Source: Melioribacteraceae bacterium (lineage in GTDB: Bacteria > Bacteroidota > Ignavibacteria > Ignavibacteriales > Melioribacteraceae). From it: a stretch of DNA of 5,906 nucleotides. How positions within the stretch are numbered: the stretch's first letter is position 1; each line of letters begins with the position of its first letter. Location of the stretch: positions 1-5,906 of the forward strand of contig JALWEC010000006.1 of the NCBI GenBank assembly GCA_027036655.1, read 5' to 3'. The position numbers and the translations under genes are program-made. This document shows positions 1 through 5,906 of this stretch, one piece after another. Below the pieces are notes generated by a model that was not told the DNA's origin, did no database searches, and saw only the letters and a list, made by a program, of their open reading frames with translations.

Positions 1-661
1 TTATGAATACCTTGTCAATTTCATTAAGGCGTTCCGTTACTCCCTCAGGCTGAATCGGAGAATTTTGATCGGTAAGCGCGGCTACAATCTCAACATTTTC
101 AGATAATTTTCCGGAGAGTTCCAATCTCAGTCCGCTTTTAAGCTGTGCTCCCGAGTTGGTTCCAACCGTAATTCCTCTGATAATCGTTCCGTTTTTCTTT
201 AACTGTTTTCCGAAAATTGATTCGGGAGTCAATGCTAAATTTTCATTCTTGAGGACAGAAACCGTATCTTTAAATTTATCGTCCCATCTGGAAATTAATT
301 TATGTTTGAAATATTTTTTCTTCAGCGGGATTTTTAATGCTCTATATGAAACAACAAGCGTATCAAATAGTGGAATTTCAATCTTGTCCGAAAGAATAAC
401 CGAATTTGAATCGGGAACAAACCGGTAGAATTTATTTTTGAGATTTTCCCCGTTAACCGATAATTTTAATGTCGAAGGAATCACGGCGGGATTTGAAAGC
501 CTGTATGCGTTTTCAAAACCGACCCGGAATGTATCCGAAACTGTTTTGTAATTAACATTTGAGGAATGTGTAAGGGAATCAGATAAACTTTGGGCAAAGT
601 AATCCGCAGCCGCCAGCAGCAGAATCAATAAAACCGGGAATATTTTCGTTTTTACTAACAA
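1..661 (-). CDS. N-terminal part of a large secreted/outer-membrane envelope protein (3' end beyond window)
   Basis: The reverse strand is open without a stop for 220 codons from 661 to the left edge, so this is the 5' part of a gene whose 3' end lies outside the window. The predicted product starts with a short basic stretch, then a hydrophobic core (FPVLLILLLAAA) and a likely signal-peptidase site near YFAQ/S, about residues 24-26, so it should be exported. No ATG lies in this frame after the TAA at 676-674. The first usable start is TTG at 661, a few codons before the signal peptide. Around residues 165-220 there is an RGITVG segment, then alternating beta-type sequence and the stretch QPEGVTERLNEIDKVFI. 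From memory, this resembles a conserved N-terminal block of large, uncharacterised Bacteroidota envelope proteins (SGSISRGI...QPEG-T..L.E.D.VFI). The family match is recalled, not computed, and no function is claimed. The coding call is firm, the family call moderate. Confidence 0.85.
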   Translation of the reverse strand, partial: MLVKTKIFPVLLILLLAAADYFAQSLSDSLTHSSNVNYKTVSDTFRVGFENAYRLSNPAVIPSTLKLSVNGENLKNKFYRFVPDSNSVILSDKIEIPLFDTLVVSYRALKIPLKKKYFKHKLISRWDDKFKDTVSVLKNENLALTPESIFGKQLKKNGTIIRGITVGTNSGAQLKSGLRLELSGKLSENVEIVAALTDQNSPIQPEGVTERLNEIDKVFI

Positions 662-688
662 GCAAGATTTATTTTATGGAAACCTTTG

Positions 689-720
689 CAAAACCTAAAA
701 AAAACCTGACAAAGTTCAAA
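689..720 (-). promoter_or_regulatory. Possible Bacteroidota-type promoter for the left-edge envelope gene
   Basis: On the minus strand TTTG (720-717) is followed after exactly 19 bases by TAGGTTTTG (697-689). This is close to the Bacteroidota sigma consensus of a -33 TTTG and a -7 TAnnTTTG, with one extra T before the final G. It lies about 28 bases upstream of the TTG start at 661, leaving a short leader, which fits that start choice. The imperfect -7 box and the AT-rich context make it tentative. Confidence 0.4.
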
Positions 721-760
721 AATTTAAATAAATTGACACATAAACGAACAGAGGATTAAT

Positions 761-859
761 ATGCATCAATTAAGTTTTGCAGATATAGAAGTAAACACCA
801 ATAGAAAATCAAGCTGTTCCGCTTCAGTTGGAAATGGAATTTCAAATAGTTTAATTTAG
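761..859 (+). pseudogene. Short ORF, possible N-terminal remnant of an IS5/IS1182-like transposase
   Basis: A 32-codon ORF opens with ATG at 761 and closes with TAG at 857-859. Its first residues, MHQLSFADIEV followed by NRK, resemble from memory the start of IS5/IS1182-type transposases (M-x-QL-T/S-FAD-x-E..., then a basic stretch). After about residue 16 the sequence loses any resemblance and ends soon, so at most the extreme 5' end of such a gene survives. It lies 19 bases upstream of a decayed OrfA, within what looks like an IS graveyard. A GAGG sequence at 751-754 is a plausible ribosome binding site. Alternatives are a chance ORF or a leader peptide of the adjacent element. The ORF is seen directly. 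The identity is a weak inference from about a dozen residues. Confidence 0.35.
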
Positions 860-878
860 AGAAAAAGGAAATCCCAAA

Positions 879-1185
879 ATGAAGAAGCATAAACGAGTAA
901 TTACGCCGGAGCAGAAAGTAAAAATCTTGCGAAAACTACTTGAAAACAGTAAAAGTATCAGCCAATTAGCAGAACAATATGAAATCAGCCCAAACTTAAT
1001 CTACCGCTGGAAGAAACAGCTATTTGAAGAAGCGGTGGAAATATTTAAGCATATATCGAAAACGTTTGAGACTAAGAAAGACCGAGTAATCAAGGAACTA
1101 AAATAACAGCTCGGGAAGAAAGAAACTGCCATCTTTTATTTGTTAAACGATAATATTGCTTAAAAAAAATCTTAGGGAGATTTAA
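879..1185 (+). pseudogene. Decayed IS3-type transposase OrfA (Transposase_8-like helix-turn-helix protein)
   Basis: The intact N-terminal 75 residues carry the helix-turn-helix of IS3-family OrfA proteins: ITPEQKVKILRKLL, then SISQLAEQYEISPNLIYRWK at about residues 26-45, followed by a KQLFEEAVEIF segment. In living copies OrfA binds the element's ends and acts with an OrfB integrase. Here the frame stops at TAA 1104-1106 and then continues in the same frame as QLGKKETAIFYLLNDNIA, the expected coiled-coil tail, to TAA 1161-1163. Restoring about two bases in the A-run at 1162-1169 would give ALKKNL-EI and a stop at 1183-1185, like typical OrfA endings. This points to one nonsense mutation plus a small deletion. 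An AAAGGA ribosome binding site lies at 864-869. No OrfB follows, so the element is dead. Identification as OrfA is confident; the exact subfamily is not. Confidence 0.8.
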
Positions 1186-1503
1186 CTCAAAAACGGGTTG
1201 AACCGGATATACGGTAATCACACTAATATTCAACCTTAGTAGGTAAAACACTTCTTAATTTATTCAGCATTTGCAGTTAAACCATATTTGGACATTCGGC
1301 AGCCGGAAGTTATATAGTAAGTTCGCCAAAACGGACGAAACAGAGCAAAAAAACAAACCGTTCGCCAAGGCAGTTTGCCTATATATCATTTTATTAGCAT
1401 CAGTAAACGAGATTCAAATTCTCCATTTTCCGTTTTTCTTTTTTCGCTAAATATTCCACTCCGTTTTTATTACATTAGCGCAGTAAAAATTTAAATCAAA
1501 CTA
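1186..1503 (+). other. Gene-free interval between the IS relic and recQ
   Basis: This 318-base stretch has no ORF with protein-like character on either strand, no tRNA-like cloverleaf and no recognisable OrfB remnant in the frames I read. It holds a 9-base direct repeat and small hairpins at 1311-1385, then a pyrimidine-rich part at about 1418-1475. It must include the recQ 5' region, but I find no convincing TAnnTTTG promoter and no Shine-Dalgarno sequence just before 1504. Eroded insertion-sequence DNA is the simplest explanation. Confidence 0.5.
1311..1385. repeat. Short direct repeat bounded by a 7-base inverted repeat
   Basis: GTTCGCCAA occurs at 1321-1329 and again at 1360-1368, 39 bases apart. 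The second copy runs into a perfect 5-bp hairpin, AGGCA-GTT-TGCCT (1368-1380). The block is bounded by TATATAG (1311-1317) and its inverse complement CTATATA (1379-1385). It may be the remains of a mobile element end or a small intergenic repeat. The AT-rich 7-base inverted repeat alone could be chance. Confidence 0.3.
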
Positions 1504-4107
1504 ATGAAAATCAATCTGCTTGAATCGTTAAAAAATGAGTTTAACTTCACCGAGTTCAGGGACGGTCAACGGGAAATTATCGAATCGATAATTAACGGAG
1601 ATGAGGTTGTTGCGATTCTTCCTACGGGAGGGGGCAAATCCCTTTGTTACCAGCTCCCCGCTCTGATTGCGGAAAAGCCCTCAATTGTTATTTCCCCGAT
1701 GATTTCACTGATGAAAGACCAAGTGGATAAACTTAACACGGAAAAAACCAAAGCCGCTTTTATCAACAGTACGGTTACTTCATTCGATGCGGAAAAAATA
1801 CTCAGAGATATTTACGATCAAAAAATTAAGATTCTTTATCTCTCACCTGAAAAGGTAGAATCTCCCAACTTCCGCAGAAGATTGAATGAAATAAAATGGG
1901 AATACCTTTTCGTTGACGAGGCGCATTGCATAAGCGAGTGGGGACACAACTTCCGCCCGAGCTACAGAAAGATTCACGAATTTGCCGAAAATTTATCTCT
2001 CCGGAAAATTTCCGCATTCACCGCTACGGCAACGCCTGAAGTACGAAAAGATATTGTCGTCCAGCTTCGATTGAAAAATCCCAAAATATTTGTTCGCGGA
2101 TTTGCGCGGGAAAATCTTTCGCTAAGAGTTATCAAAACGAACCGAAAGAAAGAAGAATTGCTTTCCATTTTCAGAGAGAACCAAACTCCCGCAATTGTTT
2201 ACTGTTCAACACGCAAAGAGACGGAAGAAACTTCCGAGTTCCTTCGTCTTCACGGCTACTCCGTGAATCACTACCATGCGGGTTTATCGGCTGAATTAAG
2301 AAAATTAATTCAAGACGATTTTCTTTCGGGAAACTTGGAGATAATCACGGCGACTAACGCTTTCGGGATGGGCATCGACAAAGATAATATCCGGACAATC
2401 GTTCACTACAACATTCCCGCATCAATCGAAAATTATTATCAGGAAATCGGACGCGCCGGAAGAGACGCAAAACGCTCTAATATTTTTCTCCTCTATTCCA
2501 AACGGGATTCTTCGATTCACGAATATTTGATTTCAAACTCTTATCCCAATATGGATGAAATCAAAATAATCTACAACGGGATTGCGGACTACAGCCGCAC
2601 TGCCCTCGGCTCCCTCTACGAAGGAAAAATTCCAATGGACAAGAGTTTCTACAATTTTTTCTTTGCCAAAAACATTTCAAAATCGAAGTTGGGAAACGGA
2701 ATCTCAATTCTTGCAGAATCAGGTTATTTGGAAACAAGTTCCCCTACTCTTTCCGATTTTACAATCCGCTTTCTACTTGCGCCTCCCGAAATGAAAAAAT
2801 ATATTCAAAAAATTGCGAGAGCGGAATACGCCGAGCTTCTTACGTTTATTTCTAAAATGTACTTATCCGCTCCGTTTCGGGACGAGATAAAAATTAATCT
2901 GAATAAAATTGCGCGAGTTTCTTCAATATCCTTTTCAAAAGTAAGAGAATTGCTTCGCGAACTTGATGTAATTGGAATTGTGGCTTTTAACGAACCGGAG
3001 GAATTCAAAACCATCCGGATGAAAACCACGCGCGTTCAAACTCGGGATTTACAAATTGATTTTGCCAAAACCGAAAAACTGATTGAGAATCAGTTGACTA
3101 AGTTACGGCAAATGGTTAAGTACGCCGACTCCAAGGAATGCCGGATGAATTACATCTTGAAATATTTTGGAGAAACGAAAGATTATCATTGTGGAATCTG
3201 TGATAATTGTCTGCCCAAAGAGCAAAAGACTGACGAATCTCAAAATATTTATCTTTCGGAAATAATACTTCAAACACTTGAAAATATTGACGATGCCGTA
3301 AATCGAAGTTTACTGATTAACTCTTTAACCGGAAAATCACGCTCAATAAAAGCAATGGAGATGCCGAATTACGGCGTTTGCCGGAATTACTCAAAAGAGG
3401 AATTGAGCGATGCTTTGGATTTTCTTTCGGAAAAAGGGAAAGTGTTTTTTGCGGATGCGAAAGTATATATAGAAAATAAGGAGAAAGTAGAAGAACAAAA
3501 AAAAGCGCCGGACCCTAACGATTACGAATCCGAACTTCAGCTTTTTGATAAACTTGTTAAAGTAAGGAAAGACGCCGCACAAAAATTTAACCAGCCCCCC
3601 TATATGATTTGCCGCGACGACTTTTTAAGAGAAATTGTTAAAAAGAAACCGTCAAATAAATTTGAGTTCCTTGCAATAAAAGGAGCCAACACGCGGCTTT
3701 GGAACAAATTTGGCGAGGATGTTATTTCCACAATTATTAACTTCAAAAGGACCGATATAAATGATATCCTAAAAGGGAAAAAAGTAGAAAAGAAAACTGA
3801 GGAACTTCCGGAAAACTTAACGGCAATAGATAATTTACTCTCGAAAAAACAGTCGCTTTCCGAAATTGCAAATTCTGTAAAACTTCCCGAATCAGTTGTT
3901 TCAATGCAAATTGAATCGCTTCTTGCTTATAAACCGGAGACAGACATCAGCCCTGTTATCTCCAAAGAGAAAATGGCTTCGGTAAAGAAATTAGTTGAGA
4001 GCGGAATTTCAGATTTGAAAGAAATAAAAGAAAAACTGTCCTCAGAGATTTCTTACGCTGAAATAAGAATTATTTTAGCGAAGCTGAATCCTTCCTCGCG
4101 GTTTTGA
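1504..4107 (+). CDS. recQ: RecQ-family ATP-dependent DNA helicase, long form
   Basis: This 867-residue protein is a superfamily 2, 3'-to-5' DNA helicase acting in recombination and replication-fork repair in the cytoplasm. All helicase motifs are visible: motif 0 FRDGQ (18-22), Walker A TGGGKS (41-46), motif Ia SPMISLMKDQ (64-73), DEAH (138-141) followed by the RecQ aromatic loop with W146 and F150, TATAT (173-177), motif V TNAFGMGID (284-292) and motif VI QEIGRAGRD (313-321). Residues about 352-515 form a winged-helix-like insert. The zinc site uses C546, C563, C566 and C569 after a RecQ-type helical hairpin. A winged-helix (RQC-like) region at about 585-655, an HRDC domain at about 674-750 and a helix-turn-helix tail at about 768-864 follow. 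It is much longer than the roughly 610-residue E. coli RecQ, because of the insert and tail. The frame has a stop at 1492-1494 and no other Met before motif Ia, so ATG 1504 is the start. The 3' end overlaps the convergent lipoprotein gene. Confidence 0.96.
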   Translation: MKINLLESLKNEFNFTEFRDGQREIIESIINGDEVVAILPTGGGKSLCYQLPALIAEKPSIVISPMISLMKDQVDKLNTEKTKAAFINSTVTSFDAEKILRDIYDQKIKILYLSPEKVESPNFRRRLNEIKWEYLFVDEAHCISEWGHNFRPSYRKIHEFAENLSLRKISAFTATATPEVRKDIVVQLRLKNPKIFVRGFARENLSLRVIKTNRKKEELLSIFRENQTPAIVYCSTRKETEETSEFLRLHGYSVNHYHAGLSAELRKLIQDDFLSGNLEIITATNAFGMGIDKDNIRTIVHYNIPASIENYYQEIGRAGRDAKRSNIFLLYSKRDSSIHEYLISNSYPNMDEIKIIYNGIADYSRTALGSLYEGKIPMDKSFYNFFFAKNISKSKLGNGISILAESGYLETSSPTLSDFTIRFLLAPPEMKKYIQKIARAEYAELLTFISKMYLSAPFRDEIKINLNKIARVSSISFSKVRELLRELDVIGIVAFNEPEEFKTIRMKTTRVQTRDLQIDFAKTEKLIENQLTKLRQMVKYADSKECRMNYILKYFGETKDYHCGICDNCLPKEQKTDESQNIYLSEIILQTLENIDDAVNRSLLINSLTGKSRSIKAMEMPNYGVCRNYSKEELSDALDFLSEKGKVFFADAKVYIENKEKVEEQKKAPDPNDYESELQLFDKLVKVRKDAAQKFNQPPYMICRDDFLREIVKKKPSNKFEFLAIKGANTRLWNKFGEDVISTIINFKRTDINDILKGKKVEKKTEELPENLTAIDNLLSKKQSLSEIANSVKLPESVVSMQIESLLAYKPETDISPVISKEKMASVKKLVESGISDLKEIKEKLSSEISYAEIRIILAKLNPSSRF

Positions 4108-4378
4108 TTGAGTCAAGATAGCTCTGCGCAGAATTGAAAAAAAGCTGCCATTTATCGCGGTCGGCTCTAAGATTTTCCATAAATAATTTATACTGATTTG
4201 ATGAAACGGAATACTTTTGAAAAACCGCATCCGGAGTTTCGGTTGAATCGAAAGGAGCTTTTTCCCCTGCGATAAGCAAATCGACATAAAGACGAGACAT
4301 TCTCTCCACTTGATTATCTTTATGAGAAGAACATCCAACAGCCAATAAAATCAGTAAGAAGAAAAGGGCGGCTCTCAT
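4070..4378 (-). CDS. Small lipoprotein, DUF4296-like
   Basis: The 102-residue product begins with MRAALFFLLILLAVGC, a lipoprotein signal peptide with lipobox AVGC and lipidated C16. The mature protein is therefore about 87 residues, anchored to a membrane. The mature part is predicted helical: VERMSRLYVDLLIAG, then a VFQKYSVSSNQYKLFMENL segment, then an aromatic WQLFF region. This layout recalls the small Bacteroidota lipoproteins of the DUF4296 type; that is a recalled similarity, and the function is unknown. Its ATG (4378-4376) overlaps the rhomboid stop in an ATGA arrangement, so it is probably translated by coupling and co-transcribed from the rhomboid promoter. Its last 38 bases (stop TAA 4072-4070) run antisense to the end of recQ. 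A second minus-strand frame across the same bases has no signal peptide or family character. Confidence 0.85.
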   Translation of the reverse strand: MRAALFFLLILLAVGCSSHKDNQVERMSRLYVDLLIAGEKAPFDSTETPDAVFQKYSVSSNQYKLFMENLRADRDKWQLFFNSAQSYLDSIKTARKDSASLK

Positions 4379-5340
4379 CTTTTCTTGCTTGCCTCAAACA
4401 ATATTTTCTTTTCCCTTTCGGTTAAATTCTGATAACCGCTTTTCGAGATTTTATCAAGTATTCTGTCAATTTCTTCTTCCGTAACATCGTTCGGATTAAC
4501 GTTGTTCGGCTGATTAATATCGTAGAATTCCGCTTCCTCAACTTTTTGAGCGGGACGAAACGGTTTGCGGAAATTAGCTCCCGCGGAATTTTTTCTCCCG
4601 AAAGGATTTTTTGTTCTCGGTCGCGGTTTGGTAATGTTACTCAGAGAATCAAAAAGTCTGTCAAAATTAAAATGATATTTTCTGTCAAGCAGAATAAATA
4701 TTATGCCCGTAACCGCGCCGCCGATATGAGCGAGATGCGCGACAAACGACATTCCTCCGATTGAAAATACTTCAATCGCCATCAGGAATGCAATCAAATA
4801 TTTGGCTTTCATGGGAATTAGAAAATAGACGAAAATATAACGGTTCGGAAACATCATCCCGAAAGCAATCATCACGCCGAAAATCGCTCCCGATGCGCCG
4901 ATTGTAGGCGCAAGCGCGCCGGTTAAAATTGGCGAAAAAAGGACTTGAGTTAATCCTGCGCCAATTCCGGAAGTGAGATAAAAGACAAGAAACTTCCTCG
5001 AACCCCATATATTTTCAATTTCCATTCCGAACATCCAAAGCATCAGCATATTAAAAAAGATATGCGCAAAACCGCCGTGCATAAACTGGTAAGTGATTAG
5101 CTGCCAAATCTGAAAGTTGTACGGCTCTCCGAATCTGTCAAATCCGACAATCGGATTAAGCGCAAAGTAATGATTCAAAACATACCAGCCGGGAATATTC
5201 CCGAACATAATGTTCTGTACTATCTGCTGAATAAAAAATACGGCAAAATTTATAATAAGAAGCCATTTGATAACGGGAGGGAAAAAACTAAATCCGCCGA
5301 ATCCCGTAGGACGATAATAATCTCTGTTGTAATAACTCAT
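4375..5340 (-). CDS. Rhomboid-family intramembrane serine protease with Bacteroidota-type C-terminal tail
   Basis: The 321-residue product is an integral membrane protease of the rhomboid (S54) family, which cleaves substrates within or next to their transmembrane segments using a Ser-His dyad. The nucleophile is S150 in GASG (148-151), and the partner is H205 in AHIGG (204-208). The HGGFAHIFFN motif gives H88, H93 and N97, the oxyanion and structural residues of bacterial rhomboids. About six membrane segments are visible, near 24-44, 91-108, 116-136, 146-164, 168-190 and 198-218. After TM6 comes a basic, proline-rich linker (about 238-265), then an acidic helical tail, EEEIDRILDKISKSGYQNLT and onward to the end. 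This tail matches the DUF6576-type domain that commonly ends Bacteroidota rhomboids. All catalytic residues are present, so the enzyme should be active; its substrate is unknown. ATG 5340 sits about 37 bases below a consensus promoter. The downstream lipoprotein overlaps its stop. Confidence 0.95.
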   Translation of the reverse strand: MSYYNRDYYRPTGFGGFSFFPPVIKWLLIINFAVFFIQQIVQNIMFGNIPGWYVLNHYFALNPIVGFDRFGEPYNFQIWQLITYQFMHGGFAHIFFNMLMLWMFGMEIENIWGSRKFLVFYLTSGIGAGLTQVLFSPILTGALAPTIGASGAIFGVMIAFGMMFPNRYIFVYFLIPMKAKYLIAFLMAIEVFSIGGMSFVAHLAHIGGAVTGIIFILLDRKYHFNFDRLFDSLSNITKPRPRTKNPFGRKNSAGANFRKPFRPAQKVEEAEFYDINQPNNVNPNDVTEEEIDRILDKISKSGYQNLTEREKKILFEASKKR

Positions 5341-5377
5341 CTACTCTTTTAACTTTATGAATAAATTAATATTAAAA

Positions 5378-5408
5378 CAAAGATATGATTTTGTTCCAAG
5401 ATTTCAAA
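5378..5408 (-). promoter_or_regulatory. Bacteroidota-type promoter of the rhomboid-lipoprotein operon
   Basis: On the minus strand a perfect -33 TTTG (5408-5405) is followed by 19 bases and a perfect -7 box TATCTTTG (5385-5378). This fits the Bacteroidota consensus TTTG-N19-TAnnTTTG. It lies about 37 bases upstream of the rhomboid ATG at 5340, which predicts a leader of roughly 30 bases. The match in both boxes, the spacing and the position make it convincing without an experiment. Confidence 0.75.
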
Positions 5409-5534
5409 TTATAGATGAGAATAATTGAAGGCGGAGCTTCAATCAACATTGCCGTCTTAAATTCTATTTCGAGATTTTTCTTCCGCCCAAAAACGGCGGA
5501 ATCAGAGTTACAATACTTAACTCTGCTTACATTT

Positions 5535-5571
5535 GTCATTCTGAACGAAGCAAAGCGGAGTGAAGAATCTC
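5535..5571 (+). repeat. Dispersed intergenic repeat (GTCATTCTGAACGAAG...GAAGAATCT type)
   Basis: The segment begins GTCATTCTGAACGAAG and ends GTGAAGAATCTC. It belongs to a well-known kind of repeat scattered between genes in Bacteroidota, Chlorobi and other environmental genomes, and often produces spurious translations such as VILNEAK-R-EES or DSSLRFASFRMT. Both spurious translations appear here on opposite strands, which is why the small ORFs over 5372-5597 are not called as genes. The core here has an insertion-like AAAGCG between two copies of a GAAG-like unit. How many copies the genome holds cannot be seen from this window. Confidence 0.6.
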
Positions 5572-5603
5572 CTGCCCCGCGCCGGCGCAATTATTAACTT
5601 TGA

Positions 5604-5640
5604 GATTCAGAGTCTCCGATTTCATTGGAGACTCTGAATT
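5604..5640 (-). terminator. Strong hairpin, probable terminator of the right-edge T9SS cargo gene
   Basis: Arms ATTCAGAGTCTCC (5605-5617) and GGAGACTCTGAAT (5627-5639) pair perfectly over 13 bp. The 9-base loop can close by three further pairs. The hairpin begins 37 bases beyond the stop of the minus-strand gene ending at 5677, the right place for its terminator. Neither side has a good T-run (the minus-strand downstream side reads CAAAGTTAATAATT), so it is not a classical intrinsic terminator. It may instead protect a 3' end. Confidence 0.6.
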
Positions 5641-5676
5641 ATAATGTATAACTCTTTTGATGCCTTCAATAATCTC

Positions 5677-5906
5677 TTACTTCATCAAAATCATCTTCTT
5701 TGTAGCTGTAAAATCTCCGGCTCTTAAAGTGTAAAAATAAATTCCGCTCGGAAGATTCGAGGCATTAAATGTAACAGAATATTTTCCCGCTTCACGCTCG
5801 CCGTTAAAAAGCGTTGCCACCTTATGCCCGAGTATGTCGTAAACATTTAATTGTACAGCCAAGGCATGCCCTGTCTCAACAGTGGGAATTGTGTAGTTTA
5901 TTGTAG
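5677..5906 (-). CDS. C-terminal fragment of a type IX secretion cargo protein (Por sorting domain; 5' end beyond window)
   Basis: The minus strand is open from the right edge to TAA 5679-5677, giving the last 75 residues of a larger protein. The segment reads TINYTIPTVET, then VQLNVYDILGHKVATLFNG, EREAGKYSVTFNASNLPSG, IYFYTLRAG and a final ATKKMILMK. This is a textbook type-A C-terminal sorting domain of the T9SS (Por) system: a beta-sandwich recognised for export across the outer membrane and usually cleaved and replaced by a surface anchor. The wording is especially close to that recalled from Ignavibacteria. The functional part of the protein lies outside the window, so its activity cannot be inferred. 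A TTG could start a 61-residue ORF at 5862, but the frame is open and domain-like upstream of it, so that is not the real start. Confidence 0.92.
   Translation of the reverse strand, partial: TINYTIPTVETGHALAVQLNVYDILGHKVATLFNGEREAGKYSVTFNASNLPSGIYFYTLRAGDFTATKKMILMK

Noticed and set aside
156..428. 90-residue plus-strand ORF
   Set aside because: It lies antisense inside the 220-codon minus-strand gene that has a signal peptide and family-like blocks. The plus frame shows no recognisable domain.
733..761. TTGACA at 733-738 as a sigma70-type promoter for the transposase relic
   Set aside because: No TATAAT-like box follows at 16-18 bases, and the region would overlap the ATG at 761.
1291..1380. 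Integron attC-like site
   Set aside because: The inverted bits are short and the RYYYAAC/GTTRRRY core pair is absent. No cassette or integrase is visible.
1826..3582. Minus-strand and alternative-frame ORFs of 63-74 residues inside recQ
   Set aside because: They are shadows of a gene with complete helicase motifs throughout its length.
4075..4338. 87-residue minus-strand ORF in another frame of the lipoprotein gene
   Set aside because: It has no signal peptide or lipobox. The other frame has both and is coupled to the rhomboid stop.
5372..5597. Small overlapping ORFs on both strands
   Set aside because: They are translations of the dispersed repeat (VILNEAK... and SSLRFASFRMT...) and of promoter DNA, a known source of spurious proteins.
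1..5906. Defence system or CRISPR array
   Set aside because: No spaced repeat array and no nuclease, toxin or effector gene is present. RecQ here has a standard repair-helicase layout and envelope-gene neighbours.

Overview
The window looks like ordinary chromosome from a Bacteroidota-related bacterium, most likely of the Ignavibacteria/Chlorobi side. Four signs support this. A gene fragment at the right edge ends in a type IX secretion (T9SS/Por) C-terminal sorting domain of the kind common in Ignavibacteria. The rhomboid carries a C-terminal tail typical of Bacteroidota rhomboids. Two promoters follow the Bacteroidota TTTG-N19-TAnnTTTG pattern. Base composition is AT-rich and most starts lack a strong Shine-Dalgarno sequence. 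The taxon is inferred from these features, not from a search.

Layout from left to right. (1) Positions 1-661, minus strand: the first 220 codons of a secreted envelope protein that runs off the left edge, with a signal peptide and a Bacteroidota-like promoter just upstream. (2) Positions 761-1185, plus strand: relics of insertion sequences, namely a 32-residue ORF whose start resembles a transposase N-terminus, then a decayed IS3-type OrfA. (3) Positions 1186-1503: a gene-free stretch with a short direct repeat and small hairpins but no recognisable gene. (4) Positions 1504-4107, plus strand: a complete RecQ-family DNA helicase of 867 residues with zinc-binding, winged-helix, HRDC and C-terminal helix-turn-helix regions. 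(5) Positions 4070-5340, minus strand: a two-gene operon encoding a rhomboid intramembrane serine protease and a small lipoprotein, joined by an ATGA stop/start overlap. The lipoprotein gene meets recQ tail to tail and overlaps it by 38 bp. (6) Positions 5341-5676: a promoter for the rhomboid operon, a dispersed-repeat sequence and a strong hairpin that probably ends the next transcript. (7) Positions 5677-5906, minus strand: the C-terminal 75 residues of a T9SS cargo protein.

The genes do not form one obvious pathway. RecQ serves DNA repair and recombination, while the minus-strand genes serve the cell envelope (membrane proteolysis, lipoprotein, secreted proteins). I see no defence system, CRISPR array, tRNA or rRNA. 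The points most worth a second look are the left-edge envelope protein, the rhomboid-lipoprotein pair and its 3' overlap with recQ, and the insertion-sequence graveyard.
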